64,000 nucleotides of DNA from Synergistales bacterium. Lineage in GTDB: Bacteria; Synergistota; Synergistia; Synergistales; Aminithiophilaceae. A model generated the notes under the pieces. The model did no database searches. It saw nothing but the letters and a program-made list of their open reading frames with translations, and was not told the origin of the DNA. Location: positions 1 to 64,000 of the forward strand of contig JAHDQY010000009.1 in assembly GCA_018433595.1 (NCBI GenBank), read 5' to 3'. The number at the start of each line of letters is the position of its first letter. Positions within the stretch are counted from its first letter, which is position 1. The translations under genes were made by a program, and so were the position numbers. Positions 1 to 7,799 of this stretch are shown here, piece after piece.

Positions 1-1117
1 CCAACAGGGTCAGGACCTCGACCTCGGTCCCGCGGCGGAAGAGGGCCTTTCTGTCCTGCTCGCCGACAGCGGCCCACTTCCGGTTCTTCCAGGAGATGGT
101 GGAATCTCCTGCCATCTTCCGGAAAGATCTTCGGCACAGGATAAGGGCAAGATCCTGTCTGGAGGGAGCAGGCATGAATGCCGCCGTTTCATCCTTTGGC
201 GTGACGGCAAAGAGCCTGTTATGTCTCGATCTGTAGGCTGTCAGGAAGGCATTGGCCTCCTCCAGGGTGGACACCCCTGCCACTCTCAGGTCGACCACCA
301 ATCGGTGCTGGAGCGTCCCCCAGAGCCTCTCTATCCGCCCCTTCGCCTGTGGAGAGAGGGCCTTGATGGGGGAGATGCCCAGGATGTCCAGGGCCTTGCC
401 GAACTGGGTAAGCCCCTCCCTTGCCCCCCTCAGCTCCTCAGCAAGGGTGAGCCTGGCAGGCTTGAGGGAGAAGAAGATCGAGTGGGCATCGGAGTAAATG
501 GACCTGGGGACCCCGTAAGCGAGGACGGTCTCTTCCAGGACGCGGAAATAGCCGTCAAGACACTCCGTACGCTCGAACCGCAGGGCCGTGACGCTGCCGG
601 TGGCATCATCGATGGCGCCGTGAAGGGAGATCATCGAACCGTTCGAGAGCCAGTCGAAGGGAGAGGCGTCCATCTGAAGCATCTGTCCGAAGCGCTCCAT
701 CCGGGTCCTTCTCCTCCGCTTCCTGGCCCCTTGATGGGAGAGGGGGCTTTTCAAGCCCGCCTCCTTCAGGATCCTGGTGATGGTCTTGGAGGAGACAGAG
801 CGCCCCTCTTCGGCCAAAAGCAGCTCCGACATGTGCTTTGCGCTCGCCCCTTTCCACAAGGATCTCGCCCGCTCCGCCACAAGATCCCTGACCGCGCAGG
901 AGACGCAATTGGACGGCTTCCGGCCGGCATTGCCGTGGACCAGCGATGCTGCTCCCGCCTCCCTGAAGCTGGCCTTTATCCTCTGGACCTGCCGCACCGA
1001 CAGGCCCAAAGCGGCTGAAGCCTCCCTGTTGGTCATCCTCCCGCATGTCACCTCTTCAAGAACATGAAGCTTCCGCGCCTGCCTGATGGACAACCTGATG
1101 TCACCCTCGTTCTTCAT
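1..1117 (-). CDS. ISNCY family transposase, 3' end outside the window
   Basis: DDE transposase that cuts and joins the ends of the insertion sequence. Translation from the ATG at 1117 (MKNEGDIRLSIRQARK) stays open to base 1, so about 370 residues are visible and the C-terminus is missing. The N-terminus has a helix-turn-helix (roughly residues 20-55, TNREASAALGLSVRQVQRIK). It is followed by a catalytic core with Asp in LQMDASPFDW, Asp in IYSDAHSIFF, and Glu in KGRIERLWGTLQHRL, the expected D-D-E order. The frame is intact, so the element may be active. The next gene, smpB, runs the opposite way and has its own promoter. Confidence 0.85.
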   Translation of the reverse strand, partial: MKNEGDIRLSIRQARKLHVLEEVTCGRMTNREASAALGLSVRQVQRIKASFREAGAASLVHGNAGRKPSNCVSCAVRDLVAERARSLWKGASAKHMSELLLAEEGRSVSSKTITRILKEAGLKSPLSHQGARKRRRRTRMERFGQMLQMDASPFDWLSNGSMISLHGAIDDATGSVTALRFERTECLDGYFRVLEETVLAYGVPRSIYSDAHSIFFSLKPARLTLAEELRGAREGLTQFGKALDILGISPIKALSPQAKGRIERLWGTLQHRLVVDLRVAGVSTLEEANAFLTAYRSRHNRLFAVTPKDETAAFMPAPSRQDLALILCRRSFRKMAGDSTISWKNRKWAAVGEQDRKALFRRGTEVEVLTLL

Positions 1118-1142
1118 AGAGTCTATTTTCCACCGAGGGGGG

Positions 1143-1186
1143 TGACATTTTCCCTGTCCCCTTAAGGGATGACATTATCCCTGTCC
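1143..1186. repeat. Pair of 17-bp direct repeats at the IS end
   Basis: Copies at 1143-1159 and 1170-1186 match at 16 of 17 positions and are spaced 27 bp start to start. They lie between the transposase start and the smpB promoter and are best read as the subterminal and terminal binding sites of the element. Confidence 0.7.
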
Positions 1187-1210
1187 GGCCACACAAGTCT
1201 TTGACGAATA

Positions 1211-1239
1211 TTGACTTTAAGCCTTCGCCCCGCTATAAT
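1211..1239 (+). promoter_or_regulatory. smpB promoter
   Basis: TTGACT at 1211-1216, a 17-base spacer, and a perfect TATAAT at 1234-1239. Transcription should start near 1246, giving a very short leader before the smpB ribosome-binding site (gggagggg). This is one of the best sigma-70 promoters in the window. Confidence 0.85.
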
Positions 1240-1260
1240 CAGGGCCGGGAGGGGTTCATC

Positions 1261-1725
1261 ATGGCCAACGTGCCCGTCGCCACCAATCGCAAGGCGCGAC
1301 ACGAGTACTTCATTCTCGAGACCTTCGAGGCGGGCATCGCCCTCACCGGAACGGAGATCAAATCGGTCCGGGAGCGCAGGGTCAACCTGAAGGACAGTTT
1401 CGCCCGCTTCGAGGGGGCGGAGCTGTGGCTTCAGAATCTGCATATCTCTCCCTACGACAAGGGAAGCTACTACAACCACGACGAAAAGCGGCCGCGAAAG
1501 CTTCTGCTGCACAAGGGCGAGATCATCCGCCTCATGAGCAAGATCCGTGAAAAGGGTCTGACTCTGATCCCCCTTTCCATGTACCTCAAGGAGGGGCGGT
1601 GGGCCAAGGTGGAACTGGCCCTGGCCAAGGGGAAACAGCAGCACGACAAGCGCGACGCCATCGCCGAGCGGGATGTCAAGAGGGAAATGGCGCGGGCCGT
1701 CAAGGACCGCAACAGAGAACAATAA
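1261..1725 (+). CDS. smpB: SsrA-binding protein SmpB
   Basis: SmpB binds tmRNA, the product of the next gene, and carries it into stalled ribosomes for trans-translation. The 154-residue product has the usual family length. It shows the conserved start ATNRKARHEYFILETFEAGI, the GTEIKSVRERRVNLKDSF segment and the basic C-terminal tail (KGKQQHDKRDAIAERD) that enters the empty mRNA channel. I chose the ATG at 1261 because it follows a strong gggagggg site; the open frame reaches further upstream but would overlap the promoter. ssrA begins 6 bases after the stop, the common smpB-ssrA arrangement, so co-transcription is likely. Confidence 0.97.
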   Translation: MANVPVATNRKARHEYFILETFEAGIALTGTEIKSVRERRVNLKDSFARFEGAELWLQNLHISPYDKGSYYNHDEKRPRKLLLHKGEIIRLMSKIREKGLTLIPLSMYLKEGRWAKVELALAKGKQQHDKRDAIAERDVKREMARAVKDRNREQ

Positions 1726-1731
1726 ACTCAA

Positions 1732-2083
1732 GGGGGCGACAGGTTTCGACGACAGGCTGGAGGGCCCAGAGGAGCGAGCCGAGGTCTCCGCAACCTCGTT
1801 AAACGCGGAACCTTCAAAGTAACTGCCAACGATAACTACGCACTGGCTGCTTAATTAAGCAGCCCGCTGCCGGCGCTTTCACCGTCCGGGTGTCGTCCAG
1901 CGTCACATAGAACGGTTGCTCCGGCCGCTTTCGCTTCCGACGGCCGGCTAAGATCAGGAAGCTGGGGGTGAGGGATCCTGTCCCTGGGAGCCCGATCCCC
2001 GAGATCAAATCAGGGACTACGCTCGTAGTGCTTCTGAGGCCGGCCCCTGGCGGACGGGAGTTCGATTCTCCCCGCCTCCACCA
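1732..2083 (+). ncRNA. ssrA: Transfer-messenger RNA (tmRNA)
   Basis: One-piece tmRNA of 352 nt that rescues stalled ribosomes together with SmpB. The 5' acceptor strand GGGGGCG (1732-1738) pairs with CGCCTCC (2073-2079), and ACCA is encoded at 2080-2083. The T-arm ttcgattctcc is visible near 2061. The mRNA-like reading frame resumes at 1825 and encodes the tag ANDNYALAA followed by TAA (1852-1854). A terminator follows at 2095. The 3' end of tmRNA is a well-known integration target, and a defence island starts just behind it. Confidence 0.97.
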
Positions 2084-2094
2084 GCATACAATCT

Positions 2095-2140
2095 GAAGCC
2101 GTCTGGGTTTATCCATAAACCCAGACGGCTTCTGCTTTTG
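2095..2140 (+). terminator. Rho-independent terminator of ssrA
   Basis: A perfect 16-bp stem (2095-2110 with 2117-2132, six-base loop) is followed by a T-rich stretch (tgcttttgtttt). Confidence 0.85.
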
Positions 2141-2578
2141 TTTTCTTGAGCTTTCCCTATTTGTCGCTTAAAATGCTCATGGTGGACATTAATTCTGCCC
2201 CTACGGCAGGGGAATCCAATTGCTCACCGTCAAGGAGGCTTGTGCGGTAGAGGTGCTGGATAGCTCTGTCTCATCATGAAAAATGGCCCGTTCACTGACC
2301 GAGTGCAGTTATGGGGCGGGTTTTTTCTTTCCGTAGGGGTTTTGGCAACTTGCACCGCTTTCAGGACTTAGGCCCCGTCACCCGAATTACGTCAAAAAGG
2401 TCCTTGATTCCAATGGCTGGTCTCTTGGCGTTTGGATTAGGGCCTTACTTACCGGAGAAACGGTATGATTGTCAACGACAGCCGTCGACGCTTTGACGAT
2501 CGCTAAGCTGCTGCTCAGCCTGGGAGGCAAGAGCAAGGCCCTGTATATAAAGAATGTTTTTGGGAGGGGAATGTAAGC
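2141..2578. other. Intergenic region between ssrA and hsdM
   Basis: No convincing gene. Short open frames here lack family resemblance and good start sites. A stretch near 2219-2275 encodes residues faintly like an excisionase start (LLTVKEA) before a stop, which could be decay of an integration module, but this is weak. A tatataa stretch at 2543-2549 and gggagggga at 2561 precede hsdM; I could not match a -35 box. Confidence 0.4.
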
Positions 2579-4693
2579 ATGGCCCAACTCGAACACATTG
2601 AAGCCATAGAAAAGCGCCTCTGGAGCGCCGCGGACACCCTGCGCGCCAACTCTAACTACGCCAGCAACGAATATTTCCTGCCGGTCATGGGGCTGGTCTT
2701 CCTGCGCCACGCCTACAGCCGTTTTCTCGGCGTCAAGGATGCCATCGAAGCCAACCTGCCCACTCGCGGCGGCAAGCCCCGTCCGTTGACCAAGGAGGAC
2801 TTCTCGCAAAAGAGCGCCATCTTCCTGCAGCCCAAGGCCCAGTTCGATACCCTTGTGGCTCTGCCTGACAGTGCCGACCGGGCCAAGGCGATCATCGATG
2901 CCATGGAATCCATAGAGGCCGACTACGAAAACCTACGCGGCGTGCTTCCCAAAAGCGAGTATCAGGAACTCGACAACGCCGTGCTCGGCCAGCTCCTGCG
3001 CACCCTCAACCCTGAGGAACTCAAGCGGGTCTCCGGGGATGTCTTCGGCCGTATCTACGAATACTTCCTGACCCAGTTCGCCGACCAGAAGGCCCACGAC
3101 GGCGGCGAGTTCTTCACCCCGGTGTCGCTGGTCTCGCTGATCGCCAACGTCATCGAACCGGCGGGCGGCACGGTGCTCGACCCGGCCTGCGGTTCGGGCG
3201 GCATGTTCGTACAGAGCGCCCGGGTGGTCGAGCGGCGTCACGAGAACCCCACCGAGAAGCTCACTTTCTATGGCCTGGAAAAGAACGCCACCACCATCCG
3301 CCTGGCCAAGATGAACCTCGCGGTGCATGGCCTGGAAGGCGACATCCAGAAAGCCATCACCTACTACGAAGACCCCCACGAGCTGCTGCGCAAGGCCGAC
3401 TTTGTCATGGCCAATCCGCCCTTCAACGTAGACGAGATCGATGCCGACAAGGTCACGAGTGATCCTCGCCTGCCTTTCGGCCTGCCCGGCGTCAACAAGA
3501 AGGGCAAGGTCAGCAACGGCAACTACGTCTGGATCAGCTATTTCTACAGCTACCTCAACGAACAGGGCCGGGCCGGGTTCGTCATGTCGTCTCAGGCTTC
3601 CAGCGCCGGGCGCGATGAGGCCAAGGTGCGCCAGAAGCTGGTGGAAACCGGCGACGTGGATATCATGGTCGCCATCCGCTCCAACTTCTTCTACACCCGT
3701 ACCGTCCCCTGTGAGCTTTGGTTCCTCAACCGCGCCAAGCCGGAAGCGCACTGCGACAAGGTGCTGATGATCGACGCCCGCAACATCTATCGCAAGGTGA
3801 CGCGCAAGATCTTCGATTTCTCTCCCGAGCAGGAGCAGAACCTGCTGGCCATCGTCTGGCTCTACCGGGGCGAGATCGGGCGCTATCTCGACCTGGTAGC
3901 GGGCTACTGCCGGCGCATGCTGGCCGAGGGCGCGGCCTGTTTCACGATGAAAGACAACAATGGCGAAACGGTCGAACTGCTGCCCGATTTCATCGGTGCG
4001 CTGGCGACCTTGCGCAGCAGTGTTGAGCCCTTTTTCAAGACCCTGGCCAAGGACGCGCCCCACATTGAACCGCTCAAGGAACTGGATGATGCGATCCTGC
4101 TGTTTAAGGTGGACGTGGAGGCATTTCGGCAGACCCTCAACAATGAGCAGGCGGCATGGGAAAAGCAGGAGAAAACCAACGGCGAATTGAAGAAAGCCCT
4201 GGACCGCCTGGCAACCTTGGCCGAAACAAGCCGCGATTTGGTCAAACAGGCCGACCTGCTCTACAAGCTCGCCTGCCGCTTGATCGAAACCTGCGAAAAT
4301 GAGTGCGACGCCAAGGACAGTGACGCCTGGGCAGGTCGTGCCATCACCCGCAGCCGCAAGGCCGTTGACGAAGCCCGCGCCTTGGTCGTGGAACAGCTCA
4401 AGCAGGTGCGTTACTTCTGGAAACAGGCCCACTGGCTCACCGAACGTTTCCCGCAAGGCCAACTCCGCGATGTGGAAGGGCTGGTCAAGCTGGTGGACCG
4501 GGCCAAGATCGCGGCCAACGACTGGAGCCTCACCCCCGGCCGTTATGTCGGCGTTGCGCCGGAGGAAGAGGACGAGGATTTCGACTTCGAAGAGGCCCTG
4601 CGCGACATCCATGTGGAGCTGGAGGATCTGAACGCCGAGGCCGTGCAACTGGCTGCGACGATCAAAAAGAATTTTGAGGAGTTGGGGGTATGA
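2579..4693 (+). CDS. hsdM: Type I restriction-modification methyltransferase subunit HsdM
   Basis: N6-adenine DNA methyltransferase of a type I restriction-modification enzyme; with HsdS it methylates host sites, and with HsdR it cuts foreign DNA. The 704-residue product carries an N-terminal HsdM helical domain (about 5-140). The N6-MTase domain follows, with the AdoMet motif DPACGSGG at residues 201-208 and the catalytic NPPF at 279-282. A long C-terminal extension (about 430-700) is helical and acidic near its end. The start follows gggagggg. The stop overlaps the hsdS start in an ATGA, so translation is probably coupled. This is the first gene of the array that runs to hsdR at 12477. Confidence 0.96.
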   Translation: MAQLEHIEAIEKRLWSAADTLRANSNYASNEYFLPVMGLVFLRHAYSRFLGVKDAIEANLPTRGGKPRPLTKEDFSQKSAIFLQPKAQFDTLVALPDSADRAKAIIDAMESIEADYENLRGVLPKSEYQELDNAVLGQLLRTLNPEELKRVSGDVFGRIYEYFLTQFADQKAHDGGEFFTPVSLVSLIANVIEPAGGTVLDPACGSGGMFVQSARVVERRHENPTEKLTFYGLEKNATTIRLAKMNLAVHGLEGDIQKAITYYEDPHELLRKADFVMANPPFNVDEIDADKVTSDPRLPFGLPGVNKKGKVSNGNYVWISYFYSYLNEQGRAGFVMSSQASSAGRDEAKVRQKLVETGDVDIMVAIRSNFFYTRTVPCELWFLNRAKPEAHCDKVLMIDARNIYRKVTRKIFDFSPEQEQNLLAIVWLYRGEIGRYLDLVAGYCRRMLAEGAACFTMKDNNGETVELLPDFIGALATLRSSVEPFFKTLAKDAPHIEPLKELDDAILLFKVDVEAFRQTLNNEQAAWEKQEKTNGELKKALDRLATLAETSRDLVKQADLLYKLACRLIETCENECDAKDSDAWAGRAITRSRKAVDEARALVVEQLKQVRYFWKQAHWLTERFPQGQLRDVEGLVKLVDRAKIAANDWSLTPGRYVGVAPEEEDEDFDFEEALRDIHVELEDLNAEAVQLAATIKKNFEELGV

Positions 4694-5805
4694 ACTTAAC
4701 TCCTTATAAATTGGGCGATATCTGTCGAATGAAGTACGGCAAGATGCCCCCCAGCAATGTCGTAGCTGACGAGGGATACCCGATTTTCAGTGGATACAGA
4801 ATTACGGGATGCGCCAAGGAGTACCTGTATGACGAACCGCGCGTCATCGTTGTTGCAAGAGGTGTGGGGGGCACGGGAGACGTCAAAATGTCACCCGAAA
4901 AATCTTGGATTACAAATCTTTCAATCGTACTGGATCACGATGAAGGAATTGTAGATAAAAAGTTTCTACTGTACCGACTCGGCCGTGAACCTCTAAAAGA
5001 AAAACTCAACACTGGGGCTGCACAAGCTCAGATAACCATTGATTCGCTTAGCGCTTACAGCATTACGCTACCACCTGTTGAGGCTCAAAGACGCATTGCC
5101 TGCATCATCACGGCCTACGACGACCTGATCGAGAACAACCGGCGGCGAATTCAGTTGCTGGAGCAGGCGGCGCGGCTGCTTTACAAGGAATGGTTCGTCC
5201 ACCTCCGCTTCCCCGGCCACGAACACACCCAAATCATCGACGGCGTGCCGGAGGGGTGGGAGAAGAAGCCTTTAAGCGAGATCGCCGATATCACGATGGG
5301 ACAAAGCCCCAAGTCCATCTATTACAACAACGATGGAAATGGTTTGCCGTTTCATCAAGGCGTGACCAATTTCGGGGTTCGATTCCCCTCTCATGAGACA
5401 TATTGCACAGTCCAAAGCCGTATCGGAGAACCCAGCGACATACTTTTCAGTGTGAGAGCTCCTGTCGGGCGCATAAACATAACGCCAGATAAAATTGTCA
5501 TTGGCCGAGGGCTTGCGGCGATCCGGTCGAACTGTAATCAACAGAACTATCTTTTTTACGCGCTCAAGAGTCACTTTTTCAAAGAAGACATGATTGGCGG
5601 CGGTGCGATCTTCGCAGCGATAACGAAGAAAGACCTGTATGGTGTAGAGCTTATGCAGCCGACAGATCGGATAGTGGCGATGTTCATGGAGCATGTGCTC
5701 CCGATAGATCTTCAAATCGCGAATCTTCAGCAAACGATCGAGAGGCTCGCCAAAGCCCGCGACCTCCTCCTGCCCAAACTGATGAACGGGGAAGTGGCGG
5801 TATGA
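4690..5805 (+). CDS. hsdS: Type I restriction-modification specificity subunit HsdS
   Basis: Determines which sequence the HsdM/HsdR complex methylates or cuts. The 371-residue product has the typical two-half layout. Target-recognition domain 1 spans about residues 1-130. A central helical spacer follows (ITAYDDLIENNRRRIQLLEQ, about 140-175), then domain 2 (about 185-335), then a distal repeat of the spacer (QTIERLAKARDLLLPKLMNGEV). The duplicated spacer helix is the family's hallmark. Each recognition domain is AT-richer than hsdM, as is common for exchanged recognition modules. Both ends overlap their neighbours by four bases (hsdM before, kwaA after). The cognate sequence cannot be predicted by reading. 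Confidence 0.95.
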   Translation: MNLTPYKLGDICRMKYGKMPPSNVVADEGYPIFSGYRITGCAKEYLYDEPRVIVVARGVGGTGDVKMSPEKSWITNLSIVLDHDEGIVDKKFLLYRLGREPLKEKLNTGAAQAQITIDSLSAYSITLPPVEAQRRIACIITAYDDLIENNRRRIQLLEQAARLLYKEWFVHLRFPGHEHTQIIDGVPEGWEKKPLSEIADITMGQSPKSIYYNNDGNGLPFHQGVTNFGVRFPSHETYCTVQSRIGEPSDILFSVRAPVGRINITPDKIVIGRGLAAIRSNCNQQNYLFYALKSHFFKEDMIGGGAIFAAITKKDLYGVELMQPTDRIVAMFMEHVLPIDLQIANLQQTIERLAKARDLLLPKLMNGEVAV

Positions 5806-6365
5806 AGCCAGTCAAAGAGGGACTCAGACTGGCCCGGTTGATGATGGTGTTGAGTAGTATCTCGCCCTTGTTCATATTATGGGCGGTTCGCGGCAACAGC
5901 CTGATACCCGAGTATTGGTTTCTTGGATTTTGTCTCTTCATGGTTATTGCACCGTCTTTGTATCTTTGGCGGCGTATCGTGATAGCGAGAAAACAAAAAC
6001 AGATTCGCCCCATCGTGGTTGGCAAGGCAGAAGACCATCGAGATCACTTACTGGTTTACCTGTTTGCCATGTTACTGCCCTTTTACAGCCCTGATTTGAG
6101 TGCTTGGCGCGACTTTGCAGCGGTATTGGTGGCGCTAGGCTTTATCGTCTTCCTGTTCTGGCGCCTGAATCTTCACTACATGAACATCCTGTTCGCGGCG
6201 TTTGGCTTTCATGTCTTCACTATCTATCCGAAAACAGACGACAACCCGCTGAGCGGCAAAACCTGTGTTGTTTTGATTACGAAACGCGTCGCTGTGTCTG
6301 GTGGGGAACAAATCGAGGCTTATCGCTTGAGTAATACGGTTTGCTTTGAATTAGGAGGGCAATGA
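5802..6365 (+). CDS. kwaA: KwaA-like membrane protein of a Kiwa anti-phage system
   Basis: Small membrane protein of 187 residues with about four hydrophobic segments (near 13-30, 38-56, 84-100, 104-121) and a possible fifth (near 128-142), then a cytoplasmic tail rich in beta-forming residues. KwaA is the four-helix membrane component of Kiwa, a two-gene phage-defence system, and the next gene encodes a clear KwaB-type protein. I base the KwaA call mainly on this pairing, length and topology, since KwaA diverges quickly. It overlaps hsdS (ATGA at 5802) and kwaB (ATGA at 6362). Base composition is AT-richer than hsdM and hsdR, suggesting the pair was inserted as a cassette. Confidence 0.75.
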   Translation: MKPVKEGLRLARLMMVLSSISPLFILWAVRGNSLIPEYWFLGFCLFMVIAPSLYLWRRIVIARKQKQIRPIVVGKAEDHRDHLLVYLFAMLLPFYSPDLSAWRDFAAVLVALGFIVFLFWRLNLHYMNILFAAFGFHVFTIYPKTDDNPLSGKTCVVLITKRVAVSGGEQIEAYRLSNTVCFELGGQ

Positions 6366-7261
6366 TGGATTTTGATTTGAATGCCATTCAGACGGTGCAG
6401 TTCGGCGTAGGGCGGGACGATGGCGATGAACACGCCTTTCATTGCGTGATGGTGGATGAGGCTGTGCAGATTGCGCTTGGTGAGATGGCCGCAGAAACTT
6501 GGGCGACCATGCGGCAACTGACCAACGATCCGGTCCGCTATGAACCTTCAGAAAAGCACTCCGGCTGCGAACATGTATATCTTCCACTTGATGACGAATT
6601 GGCTGTGCGTATGCGGAATCTGCACCAGGCAGTCAACCTGGATATTGATCAGAACGCTCTTGATGATACAGAGGCAATGTTTTGCTATTTCGCAAAATTC
6701 ACTGACACCCAGGGTCGGAACCTCACCGCACTAAGGCGGTCAACTCAATTCAAGGGCGTGTTGAAAAGCCGCTTGATTTGGCAGAGTGGGGATGCCCTGA
6801 GGATAGTGGGCGATAAAATTTTCAAGTTGGATAATGACTTCGATTTATTGATTGATAGCCAGAGAATCCACATCTTACGTCCAAGTGGCTTCGAATTTGC
6901 TGGAAAACTGCAGGAGGCTATTCTTGCCGCTGTCGTTGGCAATGTTGCAACGCTTCAGGCAGACCTGCCTTTCGTGCAGTTTGGTGGTATTCAGCAGTAC
7001 GCTACCACCCATCTCCGTGCCGCCCGATACCTTGCTTCTATCCGTTCACAGCAGGAAGTCGCCAGGATCGATGGGCAACATCTGATTGATACGTGTAGTG
7101 CAACCGGAGTTGATATTACTATCAACGGGGAAGCGCTTATCGTTAATGAACGAGACATCATGGGGTTTTTGGAGGTGCTTGATCGCCGTCGCTACGAGGT
7201 AAAACTTGTGCCAGATGAACCGGAACAATACCGGGCACCGAGTCGAACACGCCTTCGTTAG
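6362..7261 (+). CDS. kwaB: KwaB-like DUF4868 protein of a Kiwa anti-phage system
   Basis: Cytoplasmic partner of KwaA. The 299-residue product shows the DUF4868 signature: a central block LTALRRSTQFKGVLKSRLI (about residues 121-140), followed by KIFKLDNDFDLLID and the strand IHILRPSGFEFAGKL. These match the KwaB core I know, and the length is typical (about 300). KwaB acts in defence after KwaA senses infection at the membrane and is reported to bind DNA; nothing here suggests a classical nuclease motif. The start at 6362 gives the 4-base overlap with kwaA; a second ATG follows at once (6365). The stop lies 8 bases before the next short frame. Confidence 0.85.
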   Translation: MMDFDLNAIQTVQFGVGRDDGDEHAFHCVMVDEAVQIALGEMAAETWATMRQLTNDPVRYEPSEKHSGCEHVYLPLDDELAVRMRNLHQAVNLDIDQNALDDTEAMFCYFAKFTDTQGRNLTALRRSTQFKGVLKSRLIWQSGDALRIVGDKIFKLDNDFDLLIDSQRIHILRPSGFEFAGKLQEAILAAVVGNVATLQADLPFVQFGGIQQYATTHLRAARYLASIRSQQEVARIDGQHLIDTCSATGVDITINGEALIVNERDIMGFLEVLDRRRYEVKLVPDEPEQYRAPSRTRLR

Positions 7262-7269
7262 GAATCTTT

Positions 7270-7452
7270 ATGAACTTGAAAGAACTCAAAGGCCTCCTTG
7301 CCCTCGGCGAAGGTTTCACCACCGAGTTCAAGTCTTCTGGCACCTCGAATCTCGGCCGGGAGACCTGCACCTTTGTCAATACGGGCGGCATGGATTCATC
7401 AGGTCACGTTGACCCGATAAGTGACCTTTTAGGCATGGAGGCGGCGGCATGA
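7270..7452 (+). pseudogene. N-terminal remnant of an AlbA/Schlafen-type ATP-binding gene
   Basis: Sixty codons. The first 40 or so (KELKGLLALGEGFTTEFKSS, then RETCTFVNTGG) match the start of AlbA_2-domain proteins, the same family as the intact gene at 7796 (compare RDLLAQIALGEDSTRQFKAD). After the FVNTGG block the expected domain stops and unrelated residues lead to a stop. I read it as the start of a second such gene whose body was deleted. The frame still overlaps the next one by ATGA, so it may keep translational coupling alive. Confidence 0.6.
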
Positions 7453-7799
7453 ATAATTCGAAAATTCTTATTTACCAGGCTGCCGACGGCAATATCAAAA
7501 TCGATGTCCGGCTGGAGGATGAGACGGTCTGGCTGACCCAGGACCACATGGCCAGGCTGCTCGGCAAAGCCAGGTCAACCATCAATGAGCATATCAAAAA
7601 CATTTTCGCCGAAGGCGAGCTGGTTGAAGCGGATGTGATGAAGAAATTCGGAATTTCCGAATTTCAGCAAAAAGCTGCTCTGGAGTATGCCAAGTTCCGG
7701 GAGACGCAGCGGCACATCCAGCATGAAGAGAGCCTCAAGGAGCTGGAAGAGGACATCAAAAAGCTGAAACCGCCCCTGGAAAAAGGAGGCAAGTCATGA
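7449..7799 (+). pseudogene. Internally deleted RhuM-family gene
   Basis: RhuM ('virulence protein') family members are about 330 residues and often sit in type I restriction loci. Here only 116 codons remain. The N-terminal DNA-binding-like part is present (IDVRLEDETVWLTQDHMARL to MKKFGISEFQQK, residues about 18-75). It then jumps directly to a C-terminal coiled-coil tail (AALEYAKFRETQRHIQHEES, LKELEEDIKKLKPP). The join keeps the frame, so a short protein may still be made, but the family core is gone. It overlaps the previous remnant and the next gene by 4 bases each. Function is unlikely. Confidence 0.6.

Larger units (their letters stand above)
1..1186 (-). mobile_element. ISNCY-family insertion sequence, 5' part (runs off the left edge)
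   Basis: The element is read leftwards. It contains a DDE transposase starting at 1117 and, upstream of that start, two near-identical 17-bp direct repeats (1143-1159 and 1170-1186) that differ by one base, each reading tgacatt(t/a)tccctgtcc. Paired terminal repeats of this kind are usual transposase-binding sites. The outer repeat ends only 24 bases before the -35 box of smpB, so I place the IS boundary near 1186. The other end lies outside the window, so target duplication cannot be examined. Confidence 0.75.

Noticed and set aside
606-1046. 146-codon minus-strand frame within the IS
   Set aside because: It is in a different frame from the transposase; the transposase frame carries the HTH and DDE motifs.
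2933-4648. 571-codon open frame opposite hsdM
   Set aside because: Low-complexity translation mirrored from a GC-rich gene; hsdM has all family motifs on the other strand.
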